64,000 nt of DNA from CBFFRJ01 sp963530515 (GTDB taxonomy: Bacteria > Pseudomonadota > Gammaproteobacteria > Enterobacterales > Enterobacteriaceae). The translations under genes and the position numbers were made by a program. Location of the stretch: the NCBI GenBank assembly GCA_963530515.1, contig CAUSEC010000005.1, forward strand, positions 110,570 to 174,569. Direction: 5' to 3'. The notes under the pieces are model-generated. The model saw nothing but the letters and a program-made list of their open reading frames with translations. It did not search any database and was not told the origin of the DNA. Positions 7,686 through 16,620 of this stretch are shown here, piece after piece (positions within the stretch are counted from its first letter, which is position 1; each line of letters opens with the position of its first letter).

Positions 7686-8314
7686 TTGAGCGTCACCGTT
7701 TGTGCAAATTGTTTACCCAGTTCCATGCTCTCCTCGGGCGCATCGGCTTTATCCAGTGATTGAGCATAGTCCAGCACCTCATCGCCAGGGTGCGGCGTGT
7801 GCACGGCCAGCTTACATTTATCGCGCAGTTCAGCCGGTAGCGTCGCATCGCTGTCGTGCTCGTAGCTCATATCCACATAATAGGTGGGATCAAACGTAGA
7901 GAAGGTATAGGTCTGCCCACTCAGTGCCTGCGGTTCAGCAAGGGGAAGCGCAAAGGTCAGCACCGCCTGGTGCCCGTCACGTTCCATCCCATAGTGCAGC
8001 GGCCGGTTGAGAAATTTCACTTTTTTGCCGTTATGCCAGACTTCAGTGAAATAGTGCTGCCCGAGCACGTTAGCCATCACCTCGGCCGCCAGTTTCTTCC
8101 AGATTTCGTCGCCGGGTTTGGCCTCTCCGGCATCGTAGAGCAGGTCTGCTGACGTTATCTCGTCCATCGTCCAGCGCATTTCAAGCCCCGTCCACTGGCC
8201 TTTATCCTCCAGCACCACGGTTTTCAGGCGGATAAAGCTATGGGGATGCGCCGTTGCTGCGAATGATAAAAACGCGAGAAAAAGCCCGATGACGCACTGT
8301 TTCACTGCTTGCAT
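7676..8314 (-). CDS. DUF1007 family periplasmic protein
   Basis: The chosen start MQAVKQ (8314) has GAGGAA a few bases upstream. It gives a typical signal peptide ending FAATA before HPHSFIRL, and a mature protein of about 190 residues. A longer in-frame reading from 8389 lacks support. DUF1007 proteins have no established biochemical function but are commonly encoded next to NicO transporters, as here with overlapping reading frames. The His-rich mature N-terminus (HPH) suggests periplasmic metal handling for the transporter, which is inference. Confidence 0.85.
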   Translation of the reverse strand: MQAVKQCVIGLFLAFLSFAATAHPHSFIRLKTVVLEDKGQWTGLEMRWTMDEITSADLLYDAGEAKPGDEIWKKLAAEVMANVLGQHYFTEVWHNGKKVKFLNRPLHYGMERDGHQAVLTFALPLAEPQALSGQTYTFSTFDPTYYVDMSYEHDSDATLPAELRDKCKLAVHTPHPGDEVLDYAQSLDKADAPEESMELGKQFAQTVTLKCQ

Positions 8315-8437
8315 GTATTCCTCGCGAGAAAATTCTGTGATGTTCTCCGGCAATCCTGATGGAAAGGGCTGCGGCTGCGCTTTCCTCAAGAATACCTTTA
8401 GCTATTCTTACCAGACAACCTTACTGGAACCCGACAG

Positions 8438-9715
8438 ATGACAATCGTAATGACGCCTCCATCTGTGCTCTCCAGTCCGCAGCGCCGCTGCCAGGTGCTA
8501 CTGATGCTCGCCTTACCGGGGCAAACGGTCACCACGGAAAACATTCGCGCCATGAATGGGGTGGATGACGCCGTCGCCCGGCAAGATATAGCCGACACCG
8601 ACCTCGAAATCCAGCGTTATCACCAGCTCAGCATTGCATCTCAACAGGATGGCAGCTATCGGATTGAAGGCACCACGCTCAATAAGCGGCTATGTCAGCT
8701 CCACTGGCTGCGACGTGGCCTGCGCCTCTGCCCGCAATTCATTACTCAGCATTATGCCCCAGCGCTTAAAACCGCGCTTAAACAGCAGGGCATTGCGAGA
8801 ACACTGTATGACGACACCAACTTACGTGCGCTGATTAATCTCTGCGCACGCCGTTTGCAACGATCCTTTGAGTGTCGTGACATTCAGTTCCTGCGCCTCT
8901 ATTTGCAGTACTGCTTGTTGCAAAGTCATGCTGGTCTTTCCCCGGAATTTAACCCGGTTCAGCACGCCTGGACGCAAATGCGCGCCGAATATCTGGCAGC
9001 ACAGGAGATTGTTCACCACTGGCAGCGCCGCGTGACCGCCCTTCCCCCCGCCGATGAGCATGCGTTTCTGGCGCTGCTGTTTATGATGCTGCGCACACCG
9101 GATCCGCTCAACGACAACCATCATCAGGATCAGCGCCTCCAGCAGGCCATCGCAAACATGGTCGAACGTTTTCGCCAGCTCGCCGGGCTGCATTTTAGCG
9201 ATGAGCAGGGCCTGACGGACCAGCTCTACATCCACTTAGCGCAGGCGCTGGATCGCAACCTGTTTGGCATTGGCATTGATAACAGCCTGCAGGAAGAGAT
9301 TGAGCGACTCTATCCGAGGTTAATTCGCACCACGCACGAGGCGCTTGAGGTGCTGGAAACCGAATATGCGCTGCGTTTTAGCGAGGAAGAGGCGGGACTG
9401 GTGGCGGTGATTTTCGGTGCCTGGCTGATGCAGGAAGCCGATTTGCATGAAAAGCAGGTGGTGTTAATTACCGGCAATGAGCCGCAAAGAGAGCAGGAAA
9501 TTGAGCAGCAGTTACGCGAGCTCACGCTCCTGCCGCTCAACATTAAATACCAGTCGGTACGCGAGTTTCAGAAACAGGGCGCGCCGCGTGACGTCACGGT
9601 GATTATCACCCCTTATGCCACGCAACTGCCGCTGTTTTCTGCACCGCTTATCCACACCGACAGCGCGCTGAGCCCACATCAACAGCAGCAGATCCGCGCC
9701 ATGCTGGAATCTTAG
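8438..9715 (+). CDS. csiE: CsiE, stationary-phase inducible PRD-domain protein
   Basis: The 425-residue protein matches E. coli CsiE in length and position next to hcaT. The N-terminal part resembles an HTH region and the middle and C-terminal parts contain PTS-regulation-domain-like helices with conserved His residues (about 170-390). E. coli csiE is induced on entry to stationary phase through sigmaS and cAMP-CRP, but its target is unknown. The stop codon interlocks with that of convergent hcaT by 4 bp. A second in-frame ATG is at codon 5. Confidence 0.93.
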   Translation: MTIVMTPPSVLSSPQRRCQVLLMLALPGQTVTTENIRAMNGVDDAVARQDIADTDLEIQRYHQLSIASQQDGSYRIEGTTLNKRLCQLHWLRRGLRLCPQFITQHYAPALKTALKQQGIARTLYDDTNLRALINLCARRLQRSFECRDIQFLRLYLQYCLLQSHAGLSPEFNPVQHAWTQMRAEYLAAQEIVHHWQRRVTALPPADEHAFLALLFMMLRTPDPLNDNHHQDQRLQQAIANMVERFRQLAGLHFSDEQGLTDQLYIHLAQALDRNLFGIGIDNSLQEEIERLYPRLIRTTHEALEVLETEYALRFSEEEAGLVAVIFGAWLMQEADLHEKQVVLITGNEPQREQEIEQQLRELTLLPLNIKYQSVREFQKQGAPRDVTVIITPYATQLPLFSAPLIHTDSALSPHQQQQIRAMLES

Positions 9716-10851
9716 TGCTGCGTGGTGACCTTCGGGCGCAGGAACAGCGCCGGGAGCACCAGCAGCGCCATCACCCAGAACAGCCCCTGATGAAGATGCT
9801 GGTACAAGAAGCCGGAAATCATGGTCATCAGAGCAATACTGCCCCCCATCGCCACGGCAGAATAGACCGCCTGCAAGCGGATAATCTCGCTCTCTTTGCG
9901 TGCCGCGATGTAGCGCATGCCCGCCAGGTGGCAAACGGTGAAAGTGCCACAATGAAGGATCTGTACCACAATCAGCCATGGCAGCTCGGTCGTCCAGCCC
10001 ATCAGCCCCCAGCGCACCAGGCCACTGAACGCGGAAAGCAGCAGCAGGTCACGGGCGCTGAAGCGGCGGAACAGCCGGTTGCTCAGGGTAAAGACCACCA
10101 CTTCGGCGACCACGCCCAGTGACCACAAATAGCCAATCGTTGAGGCAGAGTACCCTGCCTCCTGCCAGTAGAGCGCACTGAAACCGTAATAGGCGGCATG
10201 CGCCCCCTGCAACAGCGACACGCAGGCGAGAAAACGCCAGTTCTTCACGACGAGGTCACGCCAGGCCTGCCAGCCGGTGGCATCCTGATGGCGCATCTCT
10301 CCTTGCGGCAGAATCGACGGGCGGATCAGCATGCCGAGCAGCATAGAGACCACGCCCAGGGTCAGCATCGCCAGCACGGCGCGATAGTCAAACTCACTGA
10401 CCAGCTTGCCGGTGGCCGCCGAGCCAATCACGAAGGCAATGGAGCCCCAGACGCGCACCCGGCCATAATCCATCGGAAACTGCTTTTGCCAGGTGTTCGC
10501 CAGTGCATCAGTCAATGGCACCAGCGGCGAGAAAAAGAGGTTGAAACCGACAATCACCACCATCAGCCAGGCCACATTCGTCCCTGCCCAGAAGCCAAGT
10601 GCGAAGACGAGTGTTATCAGCGCCAGAATACGCAGGGCTTTAATCAGCAGCGAGGGATTACTGACGCGAGGGGCAATCAGCAGGCTACCCAGAAAACGGG
10701 CCACCAGCCCTGCGCCGAGCAAAATACCGATGGTTTCAGGCGTAAGCCCTGTCCCTTTGAGCCAGACGCTCCAGAAGGGGAGAAAAATACCGTAGCTAAA
10801 AAAGTAGGTGAAGTAAGCGAGCGCCAGCCAGCGCGTGGACTGCAAGACCAT
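9712..10851 (-). CDS. hcaT: HcaT, MFS transporter (3-phenylpropionate permease family)
   Basis: At 379 residues it equals E. coli HcaT, with 12 predicted membrane segments and the start MVLQSTRWLALAYFTYFFSY. A strong GGAGGAA site before the ATG at 10851 fixes this start; the 35-codon upstream extension is rejected. In E. coli HcaT sits beside hcaR and the hcaEFCBD dioxygenase genes. Here those genes are absent and hcaT follows yphB by 101 bp on the same strand. Its substrate in this organism is therefore uncertain. Confidence 0.9.
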   Translation of the reverse strand: MVLQSTRWLALAYFTYFFSYGIFLPFWSVWLKGTGLTPETIGILLGAGLVARFLGSLLIAPRVSNPSLLIKALRILALITLVFALGFWAGTNVAWLMVVIVGFNLFFSPLVPLTDALANTWQKQFPMDYGRVRVWGSIAFVIGSAATGKLVSEFDYRAVLAMLTLGVVSMLLGMLIRPSILPQGEMRHQDATGWQAWRDLVVKNWRFLACVSLLQGAHAAYYGFSALYWQEAGYSASTIGYLWSLGVVAEVVVFTLSNRLFRRFSARDLLLLSAFSGLVRWGLMGWTTELPWLIVVQILHCGTFTVCHLAGMRYIAARKESEIIRLQAVYSAVAMGGSIALMTMISGFLYQHLHQGLFWVMALLVLPALFLRPKVTTQH

Positions 10852-10952
10852 GATTTCCTCCTGAATGGTGGCGATAGTCTGGAGGGAAACCGGCAGGCTT
10901 GCAAGTAACAGTGCGATAACATGCCTGCCCGGTCGCGAGCAGACATGTTTCA

Positions 10953-11816
10953 TCACGAAAGAAGCGTCAGGACCATCGTCTGGCTCAGGCGCGCCCCCGG
11001 TTTTAACGCCGTCAGTTGCCCGCCCTGGGCCCGGTGATGATCGTCCGGTGCGTGGCTCATCGGCTCAAGGCAGAAGAAATCAAACGCATAGCCTTTATCA
11101 AACGCCGGGTCTGAGACGAAAACAAAGTAGCATGGAGCAGGCGGTTCGGTTTTCATCCCCAGCGCGTAACCCTGCTGGTGGATAATCGCTTCGCCGTCCC
11201 AGCCGGAAAAACCGTTGTTCACCCACTGGTGCGGCAGGGCGTTCGGCTGCCTGAAATCCAGCGCGTCAGGTACGCGGCCCTGATACTCCCCTGCCAGCCA
11301 GTGTTCCCGCTCAAGCCAGTACCCGGAGGCCTTCGCCTGCAAACGCGTCGCCGTCGTCAGCGGAAAATAAGGATGCCAGCCGAGACCAAAGGGCAGCGTC
11401 TCCTTCCCCTCGTTGGTGACGCTGAGCGTGACCCTCAGTGCCGTCGCGGTGAGATGAAACTGCTGCTCTGCCTCGTAGCGATAAATCCCCCTTTGCTGCC
11501 GGTACGTCAGGGTCAGCGCCTGGTCTGACCGTGCCTCACACTGCCAGTCGTTCAGCCAGGCATCACCGTGCAGGTAATGGCTGTCCCATGCCACGTTCGG
11601 CTCAAGCTCATAGGTTTTTCCTTCCCACTCAAAACGATTGCCGCTGACCCGGTTGCCAAAAGGCACCAGCGGAAAGCAGGAGGACTCCACCGCCACGCCG
11701 CTGTGCTTACCAGGGCGCAGCAGCGGTGTGTCGTTGTGCCAGAAGCCTTCTATCACGCCGCCGCGTTCAGACACGTCAAGCCGTAACGCCCCGTTTTGTA
11801 AGGTATAAAGCGCCAT
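10953..11816 (-). CDS. yphB: YphB, aldose 1-epimerase-like protein
   Basis: This 287-residue galactose mutarotase-fold protein carries the substrate-binding motifs FPLVPFGNRV (about residues 48-57), WDSHYLHGDAW (about 77-87) and LGWHPYFPL (about 144-152), with a late Glu in FCLEPMSHAPDD. The family interconverts alpha and beta anomers of aldoses. GAGGTACAGG precedes the ATG. It is the last of the yph genes, 11 bp after yphC, and presumably acts on the sugar taken up by the adjoining ABC transporter. Confidence 0.93.
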   Translation of the reverse strand: MALYTLQNGALRLDVSERGGVIEGFWHNDTPLLRPGKHSGVAVESSCFPLVPFGNRVSGNRFEWEGKTYELEPNVAWDSHYLHGDAWLNDWQCEARSDQALTLTYRQQRGIYRYEAEQQFHLTATALRVTLSVTNEGKETLPFGLGWHPYFPLTTATRLQAKASGYWLEREHWLAGEYQGRVPDALDFRQPNALPHQWVNNGFSGWDGEAIIHQQGYALGMKTEPPAPCYFVFVSDPAFDKGYAFDFFCLEPMSHAPDDHHRAQGGQLTALKPGARLSQTMVLTLLS

Positions 11817-11827
11817 CCTGTACCTCG

Positions 11828-12889
11828 TCAGTCAGGGAAATTGATAACCACTTTGCCGCACTTACCGCTTGCCATCAGGGCGTAGGCGTCGCCCGCCTGC
11901 TCCAGCGAAAAACGGTGGGTAATGGCATTGCGCGGCCACAGTTTCCAGTCGGTGAGGTCGTGAGCGCATTTTTCCATATGGAACAGACTGGTCACCCAGG
12001 AGCCGATAATGCGCCGCTGGTGGTGCATCAGGTCGGCGCTGACTTCAAACTCCACTTTGCCGGTTTCGCCAATGTAGACCACGCGTCCCCAGTCGGCCGT
12101 CGATTGCAGGGCCAACAAGCGCCCGGCTGCGTTGCCGGAGCAGTCGAGCGCCACATCCGCCCCGCCACGTGTGATATCCGCAATAATCGCCGGGAGCCCT
12201 TCGGTGGTAGCAAGATAACCGTGGTCCATCACGCCCAGTTGTTTAGCCATGGCGAGGCGCTCCGGCAACATGTCCACGCCAATCACGCGCTTGGCGCCGC
12301 GCCCGCGCGCCAGCATCATCGCCATCATGCCGACCGGGCCTAAGCCCACCACCAGCACGTTATCGCTGCCGGACACCTCGCCGCGCAGGATGCCTTCATA
12401 CGCAGTACCCACGCCGCAGCTGATAAACGCCCCATCTTCGTAACTCAGCGCATCGGGCAGCATGATGAGGTCTTTCTCTTCGGCCAGCAGATACTCGGCA
12501 TGGCCGCCGTCGCGCTGCCAGCCGTAGGCCGCCTTCCCCTCACCGGTACAGGAGATGGGGAATCCCCGGCGACAGTTCGGGCAAAATCCACAGCCGGAGA
12601 TGTGGTAGACCAGCACACGGTCGCCCTCTTTAAAGTGGCGACATCCCGGCCCACGCGCCACAATCTGCCCGCAGGGTTCGTGACCGTTAATAAAGCCCTG
12701 ATACAGCGGTTTATCGGGAGCGGCCGCCGTCGCCCGGTGCTGATGGTAGATATAGTGGACATCGCTGCCGCAAATGCCCGATGACTTCATTTGGATCAAC
12801 ACCTGGTTGATACCCGGTTGCGGTACCGGCACTTCACGCAAGTCGACGGTGGAGTTGCCCGGTAAATACGCTGCCAGCATGGTTTTCAT
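11828..12889 (-). CDS. yphC: YphC, zinc-dependent alcohol/polyol dehydrogenase
   Basis: The 353-residue MDR-superfamily enzyme has catalytic zinc ligands in GICGSDVHY and GHEPCGQIV, a structural zinc lobe CGFCPNCRRGFPISC, and the NAD(P)-binding GLGPVGMM. Of two adjacent ATGs, the second (12889) has better spacing from the GAGGG site and equals the E. coli length. It is very close to E. coli YphC, whose substrate is unknown; an alcohol or sugar alcohol linked to the yph transporter is plausible. Confidence 0.94.
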   Translation of the reverse strand: MKTMLAAYLPGNSTVDLREVPVPQPGINQVLIQMKSSGICGSDVHYIYHQHRATAAAPDKPLYQGFINGHEPCGQIVARGPGCRHFKEGDRVLVYHISGCGFCPNCRRGFPISCTGEGKAAYGWQRDGGHAEYLLAEEKDLIMLPDALSYEDGAFISCGVGTAYEGILRGEVSGSDNVLVVGLGPVGMMAMMLARGRGAKRVIGVDMLPERLAMAKQLGVMDHGYLATTEGLPAIIADITRGGADVALDCSGNAAGRLLALQSTADWGRVVYIGETGKVEFEVSADLMHHQRRIIGSWVTSLFHMEKCAHDLTDWKLWPRNAITHRFSLEQAGDAYALMASGKCGKVVINFPD

Positions 12890-12951
12890 CATTCCCTCGT
12901 TCCTCTCTAGCCATCATGTTTGCGCCCTGTCCGGCGCGAAAAGTATTCAAC

Positions 12952-13947
12952 TCAGTGTTTTTTACTGTTCCGCTGGGTCAGCAGGATGTTCGCCAGCACC
13001 GCCACGACGATGATGACGCCGCGCACCACCTGCTGGAAAAAGGAGTTAATCCCGAGCAGGACCAGACCGTTGCCGATAAGCGTAATCACCAGCACCCCGA
13101 GTAGCGTACCGAGCAGCGAACCACGCCCGCCGGACAGCGCCGTGCCGCCCACCACCACGGCGGCAATCACATCGAACTCCAGCCCGTTTGCCGCCCCGGC
13201 GTTACCGGAGCCTAAGCGCGCGGCCAGCAGAATGCCGGTCACCGCCGCCAGCAGGCCGGAGAGTGTGAAAATCAGAATGCGTACCCGTTTAACGTTGATG
13301 CCGCAAAGCTGTGCGGCGGTGGCGTTGCCGCCGACGGCAAACACCGAGCGGCCAAAGGCAGTTTTACGGCTGATAAACACAAAGATCGCGAAGATAATCA
13401 TCATCACAAGCGCCGACACCGGCACACCGAGGAACTGCCCGCCCAGCCAGTCGAGTACATCGTTCTCTTCGATGGGCACCGGCAGCGCGTTGGTCATGAA
13501 CAGCCCCATTCCGCGCAGTGCACTCCACAGTCCTAATGTCGCCACAAAGCTCGGCACGTTAAACACGCCGCGCAGCATCCCCGCCAGCGTGCCCAGTGCC
13601 GCACCCAGCAAGAGCACCAGCAGGCAGGCGACCACCAGCGGCACCTGGAATTGCAGTAAAAAGGCCAGGCAGACCGACACAAAGGCCACCATAGGGCCGA
13701 CGCTGACATCAATTTCACCGGAGATAATAATCAGCGTCATCGCCCAGGCGGCGATCCCGATGGTGGCAGCATCGCGCAGCACGTTCATTTGGTTGTTAAG
13801 CGAAATAAAGCCGGGGGCGTTTAACGAAAACACCAGATACAAAATGGCGATCACCACCAGCAGGCCAATCACGTTGATGTGACGAGCCACAAACTGTTTC
13901 AGCGACCCTTTTTTGCCGTGCGGCAGGGTTATGGATGAGGCAGACAT
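12952..13947 (-). CDS. yphD: YphD, sugar-type ABC transporter permease
   Basis: The 331-residue inner membrane protein is of the RbsC/BPD_transp_2 family, with about ten hydrophobic segments and the family motif GEIDVSVG near residues 98-105. It would form the channel for the YphDEF importer. It lies 25 bp after yphE and 62 bp before yphC. The family transports pentoses, hexoses or related compounds, and the specific substrate is not known. Confidence 0.94.
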   Translation of the reverse strand: MSASSITLPHGKKGSLKQFVARHINVIGLLVVIAILYLVFSLNAPGFISLNNQMNVLRDAATIGIAAWAMTLIIISGEIDVSVGPMVAFVSVCLAFLLQFQVPLVVACLLVLLLGAALGTLAGMLRGVFNVPSFVATLGLWSALRGMGLFMTNALPVPIEENDVLDWLGGQFLGVPVSALVMMIIFAIFVFISRKTAFGRSVFAVGGNATAAQLCGINVKRVRILIFTLSGLLAAVTGILLAARLGSGNAGAANGLEFDVIAAVVVGGTALSGGRGSLLGTLLGVLVITLIGNGLVLLGINSFFQQVVRGVIIVVAVLANILLTQRNSKKH

Positions 13948-13972
13948 CGTAAATTCCTCTGTAGAGCAGTCA

Positions 13973-15484
13973 TCAGTGGACGGACAAAATCGCGGACATC
14001 AGTGCATCCACGCTGACGGGGGAGACAAATTCGCGGGTGAAGGTTCCCTGCTGGAGCAGCAGGATGCGGTCGCAGACCAGCGGCAGTTCTTCCACTTCGC
14101 TGGAGATAAAGACCACGCTTTTACCTTCCTGCGCCAGTTCCCGGACGATGCGGTAAATTTGCTGTTTGGCTTCGATATCAACGCCGCGCGTGGGCTCGTC
14201 GAGCAGCAGGATTTGGCTACCCGCATAGACCCAGCGGCCAATAACGACCTTTTGCTGGTTACCGCCGGAGAGCGTGCCAATGGCGGTTTCGCTACTGCTG
14301 GCTTTGACGCTCATGCGCTGCATGATGGATTCGGTGAAGGTGCGAATACGCTCCCACTGCAGCACGCCGCGCGTGCTCACCGAATGGCGATTGGTGATAA
14401 CCGTGTTCTCATCCACGCCAAGCAGCGGAATAATGCCCGCCTCTTTGCGGTTCTCCGGCGTATAGCCCATGCCGCGCTGGAGCATGGTGGCGTAGTCAGG
14501 TTTGTGCAGGATTTCACCGTTGAGGGTAATCACGCCTGCATCAAAACGCGCCAGACCGACAATGGCTTTGAGCAGCTCCGTGCGCCCGGCACCCAGCAGC
14601 CCGGCAATCCCCAGCACTTCTCCCCGCCTGAGGTGAAACGAAATGTCTTCCAGCTTGGGCTGCATGCGAAGCCCCTGCACGTCCAGCACCGTTTCACCCT
14701 GCGAAACCGCGTGACTGACCGGGGTCAGTGTTTCATGCTCTCGCCCGAGCATCAGCGCCACAATATGCCCGGTAGTGGTGTTTTCCAGCGCCACGTTGCC
14801 CGCCACCTGCCCGTCGCGCATGATGGTGGCGGAAGACGCAATGCGGCGGATCTCTTCCATCCGGTGGCTCACATAGATGACCGCCACGCCGAGTGCCGAC
14901 ATCTTTTTGACCGCCGCCATCACCAGTTCCACTTCGGCGCTGGCCAGCGAACTGGTGGGTTCATCGAGGATTACCAGCCCCGGCTCCCCCGCCATCACGC
15001 GGGCAATTTCGACCAGCTGTTTTTGCGCCGGGCTCAGGCTCTCCACCAGAGCATCCGGCTCCACATCGACCCCCAGCTTCGCCAGACACTCACGCGCCTG
15101 GCGCTGCATCAACCCGTGGTCAATCATTCCCCCCTGCTTCGGCCAGTGGCCGAGGCACAGATTCTCAGCGACCGTCAGCCCTTCCACCAGGCTCAGCTCC
15201 TGGTAGACCGCCCGCACGCCCAGTTCCGCTGCCCGCCGGGTCAGGGTCGCATCTGCGCCGTCAAGCAGTGTGCCGCCCAGGCGTACTTCGCCGCTGTCGA
15301 GCCGCTCACTGCCGGTCAGCATACGGATGAGCGTTGATTTACCGGCACCGTTTTTACCGAGCAGCGCCCGGACTTCACCTCGGTGAAGGGTGAAATCAAC
15401 GTTATCCAGCGCCACAACGCCCGGATAACGCTTATTCCCACCCGTCACGGAGGCGATGGGGTTTTCATGCATCACCATCGCCAT
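13973..15484 (-). CDS. yphE: YphE, sugar-type ABC transporter ATPase
   Basis: The 503-residue protein has two fused nucleotide-binding domains, as in RbsA and MglA. Domain 1 has Walker A GKNGAGKST, signature LSPAQKQ and Walker B VILDEPTSS. Domain 2 has a degenerate Walker A (GLLGAGRTE), signature LSGGNQQ and LLLDEPTRG. This asymmetry is normal for sugar ATPases. The exact start among nearby Met codons (1, 3, 5) is unsure. It follows yphF by 12 bp. Confidence 0.95.
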   Translation of the reverse strand: MAMVMHENPIASVTGGNKRYPGVVALDNVDFTLHRGEVRALLGKNGAGKSTLIRMLTGSERLDSGEVRLGGTLLDGADATLTRRAAELGVRAVYQELSLVEGLTVAENLCLGHWPKQGGMIDHGLMQRQARECLAKLGVDVEPDALVESLSPAQKQLVEIARVMAGEPGLVILDEPTSSLASAEVELVMAAVKKMSALGVAVIYVSHRMEEIRRIASSATIMRDGQVAGNVALENTTTGHIVALMLGREHETLTPVSHAVSQGETVLDVQGLRMQPKLEDISFHLRRGEVLGIAGLLGAGRTELLKAIVGLARFDAGVITLNGEILHKPDYATMLQRGMGYTPENRKEAGIIPLLGVDENTVITNRHSVSTRGVLQWERIRTFTESIMQRMSVKASSSETAIGTLSGGNQQKVVIGRWVYAGSQILLLDEPTRGVDIEAKQQIYRIVRELAQEGKSVVFISSEVEELPLVCDRILLLQQGTFTREFVSPVSVDALMSAILSVH

Positions 15485-15496
15485 GTTCCGCCTCTG

Positions 15497-16480
15497 TCAG
15501 GGTAAGCCGTCCACGTGAGTTGCCAGCCACTGCTTGCCATCTTCCGCCTGGGTGTAGAGGTCGATCGGCACCTGGATCACCTTCTCTTTCGGCGGCGTTT
15601 TGTTGATGACGTTCAGCGTCTGGGCAAAAACCGCATCGCCCATTTTTTTGCCCGAGATATCCACCACGGCTTTGAGCACCTGATTGTTTTGCAGCTCCTG
15701 GGCAATCTCAGTGGTCATGTCAGATCCAAACACGGCAATCTTCCCGGCCTGATTCTGGTTACGCACCGCTTTCACAGCACCCAGGGTCGCGCCGCCGGAT
15801 TCGCCCATGATGGCGTCAATGTCCGGCGTGGAGATAATCAGCTTCTCGCCAACGGAGATGGCCTTATCAAGCACGGTGCCTTCCTGATTGGCGACGATTG
15901 TCATCCCCGGCACTTTGGCCTTCAACGCCTCTTCAAAGCCTTTGCGGCGCTGAACGCAGACTTCATAGGCTTCGCAATTAATAACGGCAATTTTCGGTTC
16001 GGTTATCTTTTTCGCGACAAAGTAGTCGGCAGCGGCCTGACCTAATTTGCGCCCGAACTCCATCGGATCGCCCACCAGCCAGGCGGAGACATATTTATCC
16101 ACCCCTTTCTGGCTGATGCAGGTGTTGTAACAGAGCACCGGAATACCGGCCTCGCTGGCGCGGCGAATCGTTCGGCTGCTGCCGTTTTCCGAAACGGCGG
16201 AGAGAATGATGGCATCCACGTTGCGCGCCACCAGCGTATCGATAAATGAACTCTCTTTTGAGATATCCCCCTGAGCGTTGGTTTCAATGAGCTGCACCTT
16301 GACCTCAGACGCTTTGGCCGCATCCTGCACGCCCTGGCGCACACCTGCGTAGTAGCCCTGAGTGTCGAGATAAATAGCCCCAATGGTCATCTCTTTGGGT
16401 GCCGCCTGAGCAGTAAAAGCAGCGGTGAAGATCGGGAACAGGGTCAGCGCCAACAGCGACGCCTTTAAAGTGCGGGACAT
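15497..16480 (-). CDS. yphF: YphF, periplasmic sugar-binding protein
   Basis: The 327-residue protein has a signal peptide ending in FTAQA before APKEMTIG. The mature part is a type I periplasmic binding fold of the RbsB kind (Peripla_BP_4), with inner motifs such as INCEAYEVCVQRRKGFEEAL. It is the substrate-capture subunit of the YphDEF importer and is encoded upstream of yphE and yphD. The four mature Cys residues are unusual for this family and could form disulfides. Confidence 0.94.
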   Translation of the reverse strand: MSRTLKASLLALTLFPIFTAAFTAQAAPKEMTIGAIYLDTQGYYAGVRQGVQDAAKASEVKVQLIETNAQGDISKESSFIDTLVARNVDAIILSAVSENGSSRTIRRASEAGIPVLCYNTCISQKGVDKYVSAWLVGDPMEFGRKLGQAAADYFVAKKITEPKIAVINCEAYEVCVQRRKGFEEALKAKVPGMTIVANQEGTVLDKAISVGEKLIISTPDIDAIMGESGGATLGAVKAVRNQNQAGKIAVFGSDMTTEIAQELQNNQVLKAVVDISGKKMGDAVFAQTLNVINKTPPKEKVIQVPIDLYTQAEDGKQWLATHVDGLP

Positions 16481-16578
16481 AATTGTCTCCTTGTAGGGTC
16501 TTCGTTTTGTTGTGTTTTACGCGGTATCAGGCGCGTGGGGTCACTTTAAATTTTTACATATTTTATACATTTAGCCGG

Positions 16579-16599
16579 GAGCGGCGGGTCAGGCCGCTC
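16579..16599. other. Hairpin between yphG and yphF
   Basis: GAGCGGC (16579-16585) pairs with GCCGCTC (16593-16599) in the 140-bp gap between yphG and yphF. No T tract follows on the minus strand. The remaining gap toward yphF is AT rich, with a TATAAAAT-like stretch on the minus strand near 16555-16570, so a separate promoter for yphF onward is possible but unproven. Confidence 0.35.
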
Positions 16600-16620
16600 G
16601 CAGATTTCAGTAAACAAGAT

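Noticed and set aside
13913..15337. Long open frame (474 codons) antisense to yphE
   Set aside because: It lies fully inside a conserved ABC ATPase gene on the other strand, has His/Arg/Gln-rich composition typical of antisense frames in GC-rich genes, and resembles no family.
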